DNA of 46,550 bases, taken from contig CALBNV010000038.1 in assembly GCA_937896895.1 (NCBI GenBank), forward strand, positions 1 to 46,550, in the 5' to 3' direction. A program made the translations under genes and the position numbers. This document shows, piece after piece, positions 11,751 to 19,291 of this stretch. Source of the DNA: an uncultured Bacteroidales bacterium (lineage in GTDB: Bacteria; Bacteroidota; Bacteroidia; Bacteroidales; F082). Each line of letters begins with the position of its first letter. Position 1 is the stretch's first letter. The notes beneath the pieces were generated by a model. It was not told the DNA's origin. It did no database searches and saw only the letters and a program-made list of their open reading frames with translations.

Positions 11751-11828
11751 TTTAAGAGTGGAGTTTTGAGAGTTGAGAGTGGAGTTTTTTAACTTCACTC
11801 TAAACTCTCCACACTTAACACTCTTAAA
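11751..11828. terminator. Bidirectional terminator-like nested palindrome between frr and ddl
   Basis: An inner stem of 17 positions (11768-11784 with 11793-11809, about two non-Watson-Crick positions) has an 8-nt loop starting with six Ts. An outer perfect 10-nt arm TTTAAGAGTG (11751-11760) pairs with 11819-11828. The outer right arm contains the ddl stop codon (11824-11826). The position between convergent genes supports a terminator for both. The wording (GAGAGTTGAGAGTGGAG) is the same as in the spacer repeat before coaD. Confidence 0.7.
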
Positions 11829-12795
11829 AAATATTTTCGAGGGCCATGCCGAAGAGCTTGTCTAAGCTTATTCCCATCACGGCGGCCTGTTTCGGCATTA
11901 TTGATGCATCAGACATCCCAGGCACGATGTTCACTTCGATGAATGTGAGCTGTTTCGGTGTCAGGATGTAGTCGAAACGAGCAACCCCTTTGCACTCGAA
12001 CTTGTCGTAAAGCATTGCCGATGTGGCTTTTACCTCTATCTCGCTTGCCTCGTCCAAGTCGGCTGGACAAATCTCATCTGATTTACCATCGGTGTATTTC
12101 GCCTCGTAGTCGAAGAACTCGTTTTTGGGTACCACTTCTGTGACGGGGAAGACCATGGTCTTGCCTTTGACAGACATCACGGTGCAGGCGAGTTCGCGCC
12201 CGTTGACGAATTTCTCGCACATCGCTTGGTCGCCGGCGGATAAGGCATTCTCGACGGCTGTGTCAAATTCCTCTTCGTCGTGAACTTTGGTGACGCCGAC
12301 GGAAGAACCGTTGCGTGTCGGCTTGATGAACAAAGGCAGCCCTAATGTTTTGATAATCTTCGCCTTGTCGTATTTTTCGCCTCTGTTGATGATGACTGAA
12401 GGAGAGATGTTGGCGCCTGCCGCCGCCGCGACGGTCTTGCAGAACTCCTTGTGGAACGTCAGCGCCGAGGTCGTGAAATTCGATGATGTGTAGGGCAGTC
12501 CGAGCATTTCAAAATAGCCGAGAAGCTGTCCGTCTTCGCCCGGCACGCCGTGGATGGCGTTGAAAATACCGTCAAATAATATCTTCTTGCCGTCGAGCGT
12601 CACGGAGAAGTCATTCTTGTCAATATTCGTGCGTACGCCGTCATCTGAAAGATGATACCAGCTATCTTTTTGAATCACAATGACATACGAATCATATTCT
12701 TTGGGATTAAGATGCGCTTTGACAACTTTCGCGCTCTTGACGGAAATCTCGTATTCCCCTGAATAACCGCCACAAACAATCGCTATTTTTTTCAT
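11824..12795 (-). CDS. ddl: D-alanine--D-alanine ligase
   Basis: The 323-residue ATP-grasp enzyme joins two D-Ala residues for peptidoglycan precursor synthesis. It begins MKKIAIVCGGYSGEYEIS (family GGxSxExxVS). It has GVPGEDGQLLGYFEMLGLPYTSSN, the lysine-containing FIKPTRNGSSVGV, the ELACTV strand and the C-terminal metal/substrate loop FIEVNIVPGMSDASIMPKQ. The last replaces the more usual EVNTLPGMT; similar wording is common in Bacteroidota. The start at 12795 is unambiguous. A divergent PASTA-domain gene shares the upstream region, so peptidoglycan synthesis and sensing genes sit back to back. Confidence 0.95.
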   Translation of the reverse strand: MKKIAIVCGGYSGEYEISVKSAKVVKAHLNPKEYDSYVIVIQKDSWYHLSDDGVRTNIDKNDFSVTLDGKKILFDGIFNAIHGVPGEDGQLLGYFEMLGLPYTSSNFTTSALTFHKEFCKTVAAAAGANISPSVIINRGEKYDKAKIIKTLGLPLFIKPTRNGSSVGVTKVHDEEEFDTAVENALSAGDQAMCEKFVNGRELACTVMSVKGKTMVFPVTEVVPKNEFFDYEAKYTDGKSDEICPADLDEASEIEVKATSAMLYDKFECKGVARFDYILTPKQLTFIEVNIVPGMSDASIMPKQAAVMGISLDKLFGMALENIF

Positions 12796-12827
12796 TCCAA
12801 AATAAACTTAAATTCAATAAATTTCAT

Positions 12828-12849
12828 TATTTTTGTGGCTTCAAAATTA
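12828..12849. promoter_or_regulatory. Divergent -7 boxes for ddl and the PASTA gene
   Basis: TATTTTTG at 12828-12835 (plus) precedes the PASTA gene. TAATTTTG on the minus strand (12849 to 12842) precedes ddl, with a minus-strand TTG at 12870-12868 spaced 18 nt. The two boxes are only 6 nt apart, so RNA polymerase binding at one could exclude the other. Confidence 0.55.
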
Positions 12850-12888
12850 CGAAAAACGTTTTTAACACAAACGAAAAAAATAAAAAAA

Positions 12889-13920
12889 ATGAAGGTTCCG
12901 AAATTTTTCAGAGATAAATGGTTTTATATTAGTCTTGTGATTATTATCTTGTTGATAATCATTGCTTTTGAAATAGTTTTCGACCGTCTTGACCGATTTA
13001 CGCGTCATGGGGAGGAGATGATCGTCCCCGACCTTGTCGGGATGAATTACGTGGAGGCGCAGGAGAGATACGGGGATATTTTCCATTTTCAGCTTGTTGA
13101 CAGTGTGTATGTCAGGAATTTTCCGGAGGGTGCGGTGTATCAGCAGAACCCGAAGAGTGGTCTGAAGATGAAGAAGGGGCGTAACATGTATATCGTAAGA
13201 ACCACGGTGTCGCCGGAGATAGTGAAGATGCCTAACCTCAAGAATCTCTCGCTCCGACAGGCAATGGTGAAACTCAATTCTGTCGGGTTGAAAGTTGACA
13301 ATCTTGTCTTCGTCGATTATTTCGCAAGAAACGCAGTGGTCGGCCAACTCGTTGACGGCAAGACGGTTGCGCCCAATGACGATGTGACAAAAGGAACGGC
13401 GGTCACCCTCGAAGTGGGGCTTGGCACAGGCGACAAAACCACGCATCTGCCCGACATGATCGGAACCCCTTATCGTAACGTGAAAGATTTCGTCAACGGC
13501 GCATCGCTAAATCTCGGTGCGGAAATTTTCATCGACACAGACGAATATGACAGCCTTTTCGTTTACAAAATGGAGCCTGAATACGATGTCAAATCGATGG
13601 TGCCGCTCGGCTCTGACGTGAATGTCTGGTATAAGTCGATCAGCAAGTTTGATTTCAGATGGTACGCGTATGAGAAATTCCGCCGCGATTCGATAGTGGA
13701 GAGACTCAGGAGGATGAAGGCGGACGCTGAAGACATAAACTATGTGATTGACAGTTTCAATTACATACTGTCACACCGCACATTCTCGTATGATTCGGTG
13801 CTGCGCATTCGGGATATGGAGATGATATATGAACGTCCCGACTCGATTGTGTTTTTTGATGAGGAAGATTTGTATTTCAATGATAGTGTGAACGATAACA
13901 TTTATTTTTATGATGAATAG
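12889..13920 (+). CDS. Membrane-anchored PASTA-domain protein
   Basis: The 343-residue product starts MKVPKFFRDKW and has one membrane segment at about 11-32, placing the remainder in the periplasm. Three PASTA repeats follow: MIVPDLVGMNYVEAQ (about 45-105), VKMPNLKNLSLRQAM (about 107-180) and THLPDMIGTPYRNV (about 185-248). The C-terminal ~90 residues are acidic with no recognised domain. PASTA domains in other bacteria bind muropeptides or lipid II, usually attached to Ser/Thr kinases or PBPs; no kinase or transpeptidase domain is present here. ATG 12889 is chosen because an upstream GTG (12835) overlaps the -7 box. The stop overlaps the next gene, suggesting coupled translation. Confidence 0.87.
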   Translation: MKVPKFFRDKWFYISLVIIILLIIIAFEIVFDRLDRFTRHGEEMIVPDLVGMNYVEAQERYGDIFHFQLVDSVYVRNFPEGAVYQQNPKSGLKMKKGRNMYIVRTTVSPEIVKMPNLKNLSLRQAMVKLNSVGLKVDNLVFVDYFARNAVVGQLVDGKTVAPNDDVTKGTAVTLEVGLGTGDKTTHLPDMIGTPYRNVKDFVNGASLNLGAEIFIDTDEYDSLFVYKMEPEYDVKSMVPLGSDVNVWYKSISKFDFRWYAYEKFRRDSIVERLRRMKADAEDINYVIDSFNYILSHRTFSYDSVLRIRDMEMIYERPDSIVFFDEEDLYFNDSVNDNIYFYDE

Positions 13921-15829
13921 AAAGTTTTATATATTGGTTGCCATAATGTTTTTCGGACTATGTGGCAATGCGCAGGAATATCTCGTCGGGTTCGGCAATG
14001 GCGCTGACACGCGGGACGGACAGCAGAGGATAGTCTATAACGACAACGTGGCGACGCTGCCGTTCTTTGATGACTTTACGGAACTCGGCAACAGCCCGTC
14101 GCAACAGCGATGGCAGGGCTATTGCGTGTTCACTAACTCCGGATTCCCGTATCTTCCTGTCAACTACCGCGCCGCGACGCTTGACCTCGTCGATGAGAAA
14201 GGTGCTGTGTATAACAACGGAAGCAGCAGCCCGTTCATCGCCGACTCGCTGATGTCGGTCGCCATCCGCCTCGACAGCCTTGACGGTCGTGCCCTGACAC
14301 CCGCCGACTCGCTTTATCTCAGCTTCTATTACCAGGCAGGCGGTTACGGCGACGCCCCCGACAAAAACGACTCACTCGTGCTTTGCTTCGGCTATGGCTA
14401 CGATGAACTCGTCGTTGACCCCGAGACAGGCTTCGAGGTCGTTTACGAGAGAACGGCATGGAGACACATCTGGAGCACCGGCGGAATGGACTTCGGCAGC
14501 ACTTTCACGAAAGTGATGATACCAATAACAGATACATGCTTCTTCAAAGAGAGATTCTACATCCTTTTCTATAACTACGGGACGCTGCCGACGACAATGT
14601 ACCCGAACGAAAGAAGCAACATGGATATGTGGAACATCGATTTCGTGTATCTGAACGCTGGCAGGACCTCAAACCCATTCATCAAAGAAGACACGTATCC
14701 GAAAGTGAGCCTGACGGGACAGAAGCCGTTGATGCTTAAACGCTACAGCTCAATGCCTTACAAGCAATACACAGAGACAAGTCCCGAAGTCTCAATGGAT
14801 TACAAGATTCCAGTGTTTGCAACGAACCTTGACTCCATGAACCATCAGGTTCGTTACTTTTGTGATGTCGAAAACAATTCAAACGGCACGGTGTATCATG
14901 TCAATGACACCGCTTTCTTGCTTAACCAATATTTGACCGACGGGGTCACGGCGCACAATGTCCTGCTGAAGAATTTCCGCTTCCCCGATAACATCCAAGA
15001 CGATTCGGCTTCGTTCACAATCCGTCAGTATATCAATGTCGTTGACCAGTACGGCGCGACTGTCGCAGGCGACTCGATAATCAGCACACAGGGCTTTTAC
15101 AACTATTTCGCCTACGATGACGGCATACCTGAAAAAGGCTACGGACTCACGCCTGATGACACGTACATGGCGACGCAGTTCAATGTGGCGGTGCCCGACA
15201 AACTCTACGGCGTGCAGCTTCTGTTCAACAGGACTTACAACGACGCGAATTTCAATTTCTTCGACATCTATGTCTGGGGTAATAATGACGGCAAGCCTGG
15301 AAATGTGATCTATGTGCTTGAAAATCAAAGGCCGGAATGGTCGGATAATATGTATGAGTTCACTTATTACGAGTTTGACAATCCGGTGGCTGTCAGTGGG
15401 ACGTTCTATGTCGGGATCAGACAGCAGGAGAAGAAATCCATAAATATCGGTTTCGACACGTCGAGAGATTGCAGTGCGTATAATTTCTTCAAAGTCAATT
15501 CTTACTGGGAGCCGAGCCAGTTTAAAGGCTCACTGATGATTCGTCCTGTCGCCGGCTCGAACTATTACATCGGAGTTGATGAGAATCAAGATGTTGTGAC
15601 AGATTTACAACTTTCGCCTAATCCGGTTTCGAGCGTTCTTCACCTTAACGGGATTAATGCAAATGAATGCAGTGAAATCATCGTCTATGACCTGACGGGC
15701 TGGATGTTGATGAACGTGCCATATTGCAATGAATTGAATGTGAGTGATTTGGATAACGGAGTCTATGTCATTCGCATAATAAACCATGATGGCTCGTTCT
15801 TGTCTTCAAAGTTTGTCGTTTCAAAATAA
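13910..15829 (+). CDS. T9SS cargo protein, secreted, function unknown
   Basis: The 639-residue product has a signal peptide (MMNRKFYILVAIMFFGLCGNAQ). The body is beta-rich and has no catalytic motif I recognise. The C-terminal ~75 residues form a type A sorting domain: LQLSPNPVSSVLHL, then IIVYDLTGWM, and the terminal LDNGVYVIRI ... KFVVSK. The protein should therefore cross the outer membrane by the T9SS. The start overlaps the end of the PASTA gene (ATG at 13910 or 13913, stop of the upstream gene at 13918-13920), so the two are probably translated together. rluD follows after 5 nt. Confidence 0.85.
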   Translation: MMNRKFYILVAIMFFGLCGNAQEYLVGFGNGADTRDGQQRIVYNDNVATLPFFDDFTELGNSPSQQRWQGYCVFTNSGFPYLPVNYRAATLDLVDEKGAVYNNGSSSPFIADSLMSVAIRLDSLDGRALTPADSLYLSFYYQAGGYGDAPDKNDSLVLCFGYGYDELVVDPETGFEVVYERTAWRHIWSTGGMDFGSTFTKVMIPITDTCFFKERFYILFYNYGTLPTTMYPNERSNMDMWNIDFVYLNAGRTSNPFIKEDTYPKVSLTGQKPLMLKRYSSMPYKQYTETSPEVSMDYKIPVFATNLDSMNHQVRYFCDVENNSNGTVYHVNDTAFLLNQYLTDGVTAHNVLLKNFRFPDNIQDDSASFTIRQYINVVDQYGATVAGDSIISTQGFYNYFAYDDGIPEKGYGLTPDDTYMATQFNVAVPDKLYGVQLLFNRTYNDANFNFFDIYVWGNNDGKPGNVIYVLENQRPEWSDNMYEFTYYEFDNPVAVSGTFYVGIRQQEKKSINIGFDTSRDCSAYNFFKVNSYWEPSQFKGSLMIRPVAGSNYYIGVDENQDVVTDLQLSPNPVSSVLHLNGINANECSEIIVYDLTGWMLMNVPYCNELNVSDLDNGVYVIRIINHDGSFLSSKFVVSK

Positions 15830-15834
15830 AAGTT

Positions 15835-16884
15835 ATGTCTGAGGATTTTATCGGGGTGATTGGTGACAACAACGAGGAAAACACCGAGCTTTTTGAGCAT
15901 TTCAGGATTGTGGCAGACAAGGGTCAGGCGTTGACCCGTGTGGATAAGTTCTTGCAGAACCGTCTTGAAAACGTATCGAGAAACCGCGTCCAAAATGCTG
16001 CGAAAGCTGGAAGCATCTTGGTGAATGACAAGCCTGTCAAATCGAATTACAAGGTGAAACCGTTTGATGTGGTGACTGTTGTGCTGGCATATCCGCCGCG
16101 CGAGATCGTCATCAACCCTGAAAATATCCCGCTTGATGTCGTGTATGAGGATGATGATGTGATAGTTGTGAATAAACAGGCAGGGCTTGTTGTGCATCCT
16201 GGTCACGGCAATTTCGACGGCACCTTGCTCAACGCGCTCGCATATCATTTCAAGGAAAACGGCTCGAAAGTGGAGAACGGCTTCGGCTATCTCGTGCATC
16301 GCATCGACAAAGACACGACAGGCCTGATGATTGTGGCGAAGAATGAGACCGCGCAGACTGTCCTCGCGGCGCAGTTTTTTGAGCATTCGATAACACGTCG
16401 TTATCAGGCGCTTGTGTGGGGCGACTTTGCTGAAAATGAAGGAGTTATAGAAGGAAACATCGGGCGGTCGATGCGCGACAGAATCGCAATGGCGGTCTAT
16501 CCCGACGGCTCACAGGGCAAGACGGCAGTGACTCATTATAAGGTCGTAGAACGTTTCAACTACGTCACCCTGGTGGAATGCCGCCTCGAGACAGGACGTA
16601 CGCACCAAATCAGAGTTCACATGCAATATATCGGACATCCGCTGTTCAACGACGGACTTTATGGCGGCGACACGATACTGAAAGGCACTACATTCTCCAA
16701 ATATCGTCAGTTCATCGACAACTGCTTCGAGGAGATTCCGCGGCACAGCCTCCACGCCAAAGTGCTTGGTTTCGTGCATCCTACGACAGGAAAGGAGCTC
16801 TATTTCGACTCCGAATTGCCTCACGACATGACGGCAGTCCTCGACCGCTGGCGGGTCTATGCAAGAAACAGCAAGGAAATATAA
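15835..16884 (+). CDS. rluD: RluA/RluD-family 23S rRNA pseudouridine synthase
   Basis: The 349-residue protein has an N-terminal S4 RNA-binding domain (LTRVDKFLQNRLENVSRNRV, about 33-95) followed by the pseudouridine synthase domain. The catalytic motif HRxDxxTSG reads HRIDKDTTG, with Asp158. Further family marks are QAGLVVHPGHG and GRTHQIRVHM. The S4 domain and length match RluD, which modifies helix 69 of 23S rRNA, but RluA-family specificity cannot be assigned with certainty from motifs. It is in a tight rightward unit with the T9SS cargo upstream and hldD downstream (17-nt gap). Confidence 0.9.
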   Translation: MSEDFIGVIGDNNEENTELFEHFRIVADKGQALTRVDKFLQNRLENVSRNRVQNAAKAGSILVNDKPVKSNYKVKPFDVVTVVLAYPPREIVINPENIPLDVVYEDDDVIVVNKQAGLVVHPGHGNFDGTLLNALAYHFKENGSKVENGFGYLVHRIDKDTTGLMIVAKNETAQTVLAAQFFEHSITRRYQALVWGDFAENEGVIEGNIGRSMRDRIAMAVYPDGSQGKTAVTHYKVVERFNYVTLVECRLETGRTHQIRVHMQYIGHPLFNDGLYGGDTILKGTTFSKYRQFIDNCFEEIPRHSLHAKVLGFVHPTTGKELYFDSELPHDMTAVLDRWRVYARNSKEI

Positions 16885-16901
16885 CTAAAATAATCAATAC
16901 C

Positions 16902-17867
16902 ATGATAGTAATAACAGGTGCAGCAGGTTTCATCGCGAGCGTCGTCGCGGGCTGCCTGAACGAACAAGGCAGGGATGATCTCGTCCTTGTCGATGATTTC
17001 TCAAAGAAACAAAAAGAAAACAACTATAAAAATAAGGCGTATAAGCTCCTTCTCGACAGGAAGATCTTTCACGGATGGCTTGAGAACAACCATAATGATG
17101 TCGATTTCATCATTCATCTTGGCGCGAGGACCGATACCACCGAGTTCGACTGGAATGTCTTCATGGACTTGAATGTCGATTACACAGAGCGCCTGTGGGC
17201 GATGTGCGCCGAATACCAGATTCCTATCGTATATGCTTCGTCAGCAGCGACATACGGCGCGGGTGAACTCGGATATTCTGACAGCCATGAGGTGGTGGGG
17301 AGGCTCCAGCCGCTCAATCCATACGGCCGCTCGAAGAATGAGATTGACAAATGGGTGCTTTCGCAGGAGAAATGCCCGCCGTTCTGGGCAGGCCTCAAAT
17401 TTTTCAACGTCTATGGCCCGAACGAGTATCACAAGGACAGGATGGCTTCGGTGATTCTTCACTCTTTCCATCAGATTAAGGAATGCGGAGAGGTGAGCCT
17501 GTTCCGTTCGCATCGTCCCGACTATGTTGACGGTCAGCAGCTTAGGGATTTCATCTATGTCAAGGACATCGCTTCGGTGATTCTTTTCCTGATTGAGAGG
17601 CGTCCTGAGAGCGGACTCTACAACCTCGGCACCGGCAGGGCGCGTTCGTTCTATGACCTTGCGGCGAACACGTTCAGGGCAATGAATCTGGAACCTAATA
17701 TCAAGTTCATCGATATGCCTCTTGACATCCGCGATAAGTATCAGTATTTCACGGAAGCCAAGATGGACAAGCTGCGTGCGGCGGGTTACGACAGACCGTT
17801 CACTTCGCTTGAGGACGGCGTTGCAGACTATGTGAGGAATTATCTCGTTCCGGGGAGATATTTCTAA
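16902..17867 (+). CDS. hldD: ADP-L-glycero-D-manno-heptose 6-epimerase
   Basis: The 321-residue SDR-fold epimerase converts ADP-D-glycero- to ADP-L-glycero-D-manno-heptose for the LPS inner core. It shows the nucleotide-binding start MIVITGAAGFIAS (the third glycine is replaced by Ala12), YASSAATYG, the catalytic YGRSK (Tyr141, Lys145) and the diagnostic FFNVYGPNEYHKDRMASV. ATG 16902 is chosen; the frame stays open upstream, but that part overlaps rluD and is not conserved-looking. The stop TAA (17865-17867) overlaps the stop of the convergent merR-type gene by 4 nt. The Kdo and lipid A genes kdsC and lpxB are elsewhere in the window. Confidence 0.93.
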   Translation: MIVITGAAGFIASVVAGCLNEQGRDDLVLVDDFSKKQKENNYKNKAYKLLLDRKIFHGWLENNHNDVDFIIHLGARTDTTEFDWNVFMDLNVDYTERLWAMCAEYQIPIVYASSAATYGAGELGYSDSHEVVGRLQPLNPYGRSKNEIDKWVLSQEKCPPFWAGLKFFNVYGPNEYHKDRMASVILHSFHQIKECGEVSLFRSHRPDYVDGQQLRDFIYVKDIASVILFLIERRPESGLYNLGTGRARSFYDLAANTFRAMNLEPNIKFIDMPLDIRDKYQYFTEAKMDKLRAAGYDRPFTSLEDGVADYVRNYLVPGRYF

Positions 17868-18205
17868 AGTTGCTTCTGTCTGTCGGCGAGTTGCTTGTCG
17901 AGGTCGATGAGGAACTCTCTTGCGTGTGTCAGGGTGCGCATCATCATGGCGTTCTCTTCGAGTTTGTCGAACTTTGTCTTCATGGCTTCTTTCGCGCCTT
18001 GGAGCGTATAGCCTTTCACCTTCACCAATTGGTAGATAATCTGAAGATAGCGGATGTCGCGTTCTGTGTATTTGCGGCTTCCTGCGGCGTTCTTGCGCGG
18101 ACGCAGGACTTCAAACTCACTCTCCCAGAAACGGATGGTTGACGCGTTGAGGTTGAACATCTCGGCAACCTCGCTGATTTTGTAATATAACTTCTTTACT
18201 TCCAT
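17864..18205 (-). CDS. MerR-family transcriptional regulator
   Basis: The 113-residue protein starts MEVKKLYYKISEVAEMFN and has a MerR-type winged helix (KISEVAEMFNLNASTIRFWESEF, then RYTERDIRYLQ-like KYTERDIRYLQIIYQLV). A C-terminal coiled-coil helix (KFDKLEENAMMMRTLTHAREFLIDLDKQL) probably dimerises it. There is no ligand-binding domain or metal-binding cysteine pattern. Short MerR proteins of this type are conserved across Bacteroidota, often next to M23 peptidases. ATG 18205 is chosen because it begins 1 nt after the M23 stop; a start 39 nt upstream would overlap that gene. The target is unknown. Confidence 0.88.
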   Translation of the reverse strand: MEVKKLYYKISEVAEMFNLNASTIRFWESEFEVLRPRKNAAGSRKYTERDIRYLQIIYQLVKVKGYTLQGAKEAMKTKFDKLEENAMMMRTLTHAREFLIDLDKQLADRQKQL

Positions 18206-18206
18206 A

Positions 18207-19178
18207 TTAATCCATTGTTTGTGAAGGTAATTGCGATAATTCAAGAATCATGTCGTACTCCTGCGGAGTCAGGTCGTTGAAGAAAAAGTTGATCGGATTG
18301 ACAGCCTTGCCGTTTTTCAGGACTTCATAATGCAGGTGCGGGGCTGTTGACTTGCCGGTGTTGCCGACGAGGGCAATCTTTTCGCCTCTTTTCACACTCT
18401 GCCCGACTTTCACGAGTGACTTCTCGATGTGCGCAAATCTTGTCTTGTAACCATATCCGTGGTCGATGATGATGTTGTTGCCATAGCCTGTCTTTGCGCT
18501 TTCGACCCTGATGACCTTTCCGTTGCCCGGGCTGAAGATCGGTGTCCCAAGTGGCGCACTGAAGTCTATGCCGCTGTGAAACTTGTGCACCTTGTAAAAC
18601 GGGTCGGTCCTCGTGCCGAAATGCGATGAGATGCGGTGAATGTCAACGTCTCTCACAGGCATGATGGCAGGTATGCAGCTGAGCATCTCGGTCTTGTTCT
18701 TCGCAAACTCAAAAACCTCATCAAGCGATTTCGACTGTACGTACAGCTGACTTTCGATGGTGTCAATCTTTTTTGTGACCGACTTGACAATCAGAGAGTT
18801 GTCGTATCCGTCGAGGAACTCATAGCGCTTGACACCTCCATAGACGTTCTTCCTTACTGAAGATGGTATCGGCTCTGCCTCAAAGATGATACGGTAAATG
18901 TTGTCATCACGGTCTTGCATCTCGTTAAGCAGGGCGTCGATGTTCTCAATCTTATCGCCAATGATTTCATATTGAAGCTGCAAAAACTCTATCTCCCGCG
19001 CCTGCGCGTGCTCTTTCGGGGAGCCGACGTACTTGTTTATCAAATGTATAGCACATCCGCCAAGCATGGCGGCAGTCAGCAAATAAAGTGTAACCCTTGC
19101 TAAACGCTGCTTCCAAGAAATCCTATATTCTTCATAATCAAGTGTTTGATCATTATATATGTATTTCTTTCTTGCCAT
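18207..19178 (-). CDS. M23-family metallopeptidase, membrane anchored
   Basis: The 323-residue product has a basic cytosolic N-terminus, a membrane segment at about 28-47, a coiled-coil-like region at 55-100, and an M23 (LytM-like) domain from about 185. The zinc ligands are visible: His201 and Asp205 in HSGID, and His283 in the HLH motif at 281-283; His250 is the additional active-site histidine. It should act on peptidoglycan peptides in the periplasm. All metal ligands are present, so it is probably an active endopeptidase rather than an EnvC-type activator. Cys42 in LGGC resembles a lipobox but lies too far inside. A TTG 9 nt upstream is a less likely start. Confidence 0.9.
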   Translation of the reverse strand: MARKKYIYNDQTLDYEEYRISWKQRLARVTLYLLTAAMLGGCAIHLINKYVGSPKEHAQAREIEFLQLQYEIIGDKIENIDALLNEMQDRDDNIYRIIFEAEPIPSSVRKNVYGGVKRYEFLDGYDNSLIVKSVTKKIDTIESQLYVQSKSLDEVFEFAKNKTEMLSCIPAIMPVRDVDIHRISSHFGTRTDPFYKVHKFHSGIDFSAPLGTPIFSPGNGKVIRVESAKTGYGNNIIIDHGYGYKTRFAHIEKSLVKVGQSVKRGEKIALVGNTGKSTAPHLHYEVLKNGKAVNPINFFFNDLTPQEYDMILELSQLPSQTMD

Positions 19179-19226
19179 GCTTTTCAAAACAAAAAAATAA
19201 AACGAATTATTTGTTTTTTAGTGCGG

Positions 19227-19253
19227 CAAAGATAATATTTTTTGGTAAATTTG
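19227..19253. promoter_or_regulatory. Divergent -7 boxes for the M23 gene and alaS
   Basis: TATCTTTG on the minus strand (19234 to 19227) faces the M23-merR unit. TAAATTTG on the plus strand (19246-19253) faces alaS. The boxes are 11 nt apart. The minus box has GTG instead of TTG at the 19-nt position; the plus box has no clear -33 element. Confidence 0.6.
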
Positions 19254-19291
19254 CACACTTTTTTTGACAAAAATTAAATAAGGCGTAATAA

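Noticed and set aside
16578..16901. 108-residue N-terminal extension of HldD
   Set aside because: It overlaps rluD in another frame and lies before the invariant nucleotide-binding start MIVITGAAGF.
18207..19178. M23 protein as a lipoprotein (LGGC near residue 42)
   Set aside because: The Cys lies inside a membrane segment after a long basic N-terminus, unlike a type II signal peptide.
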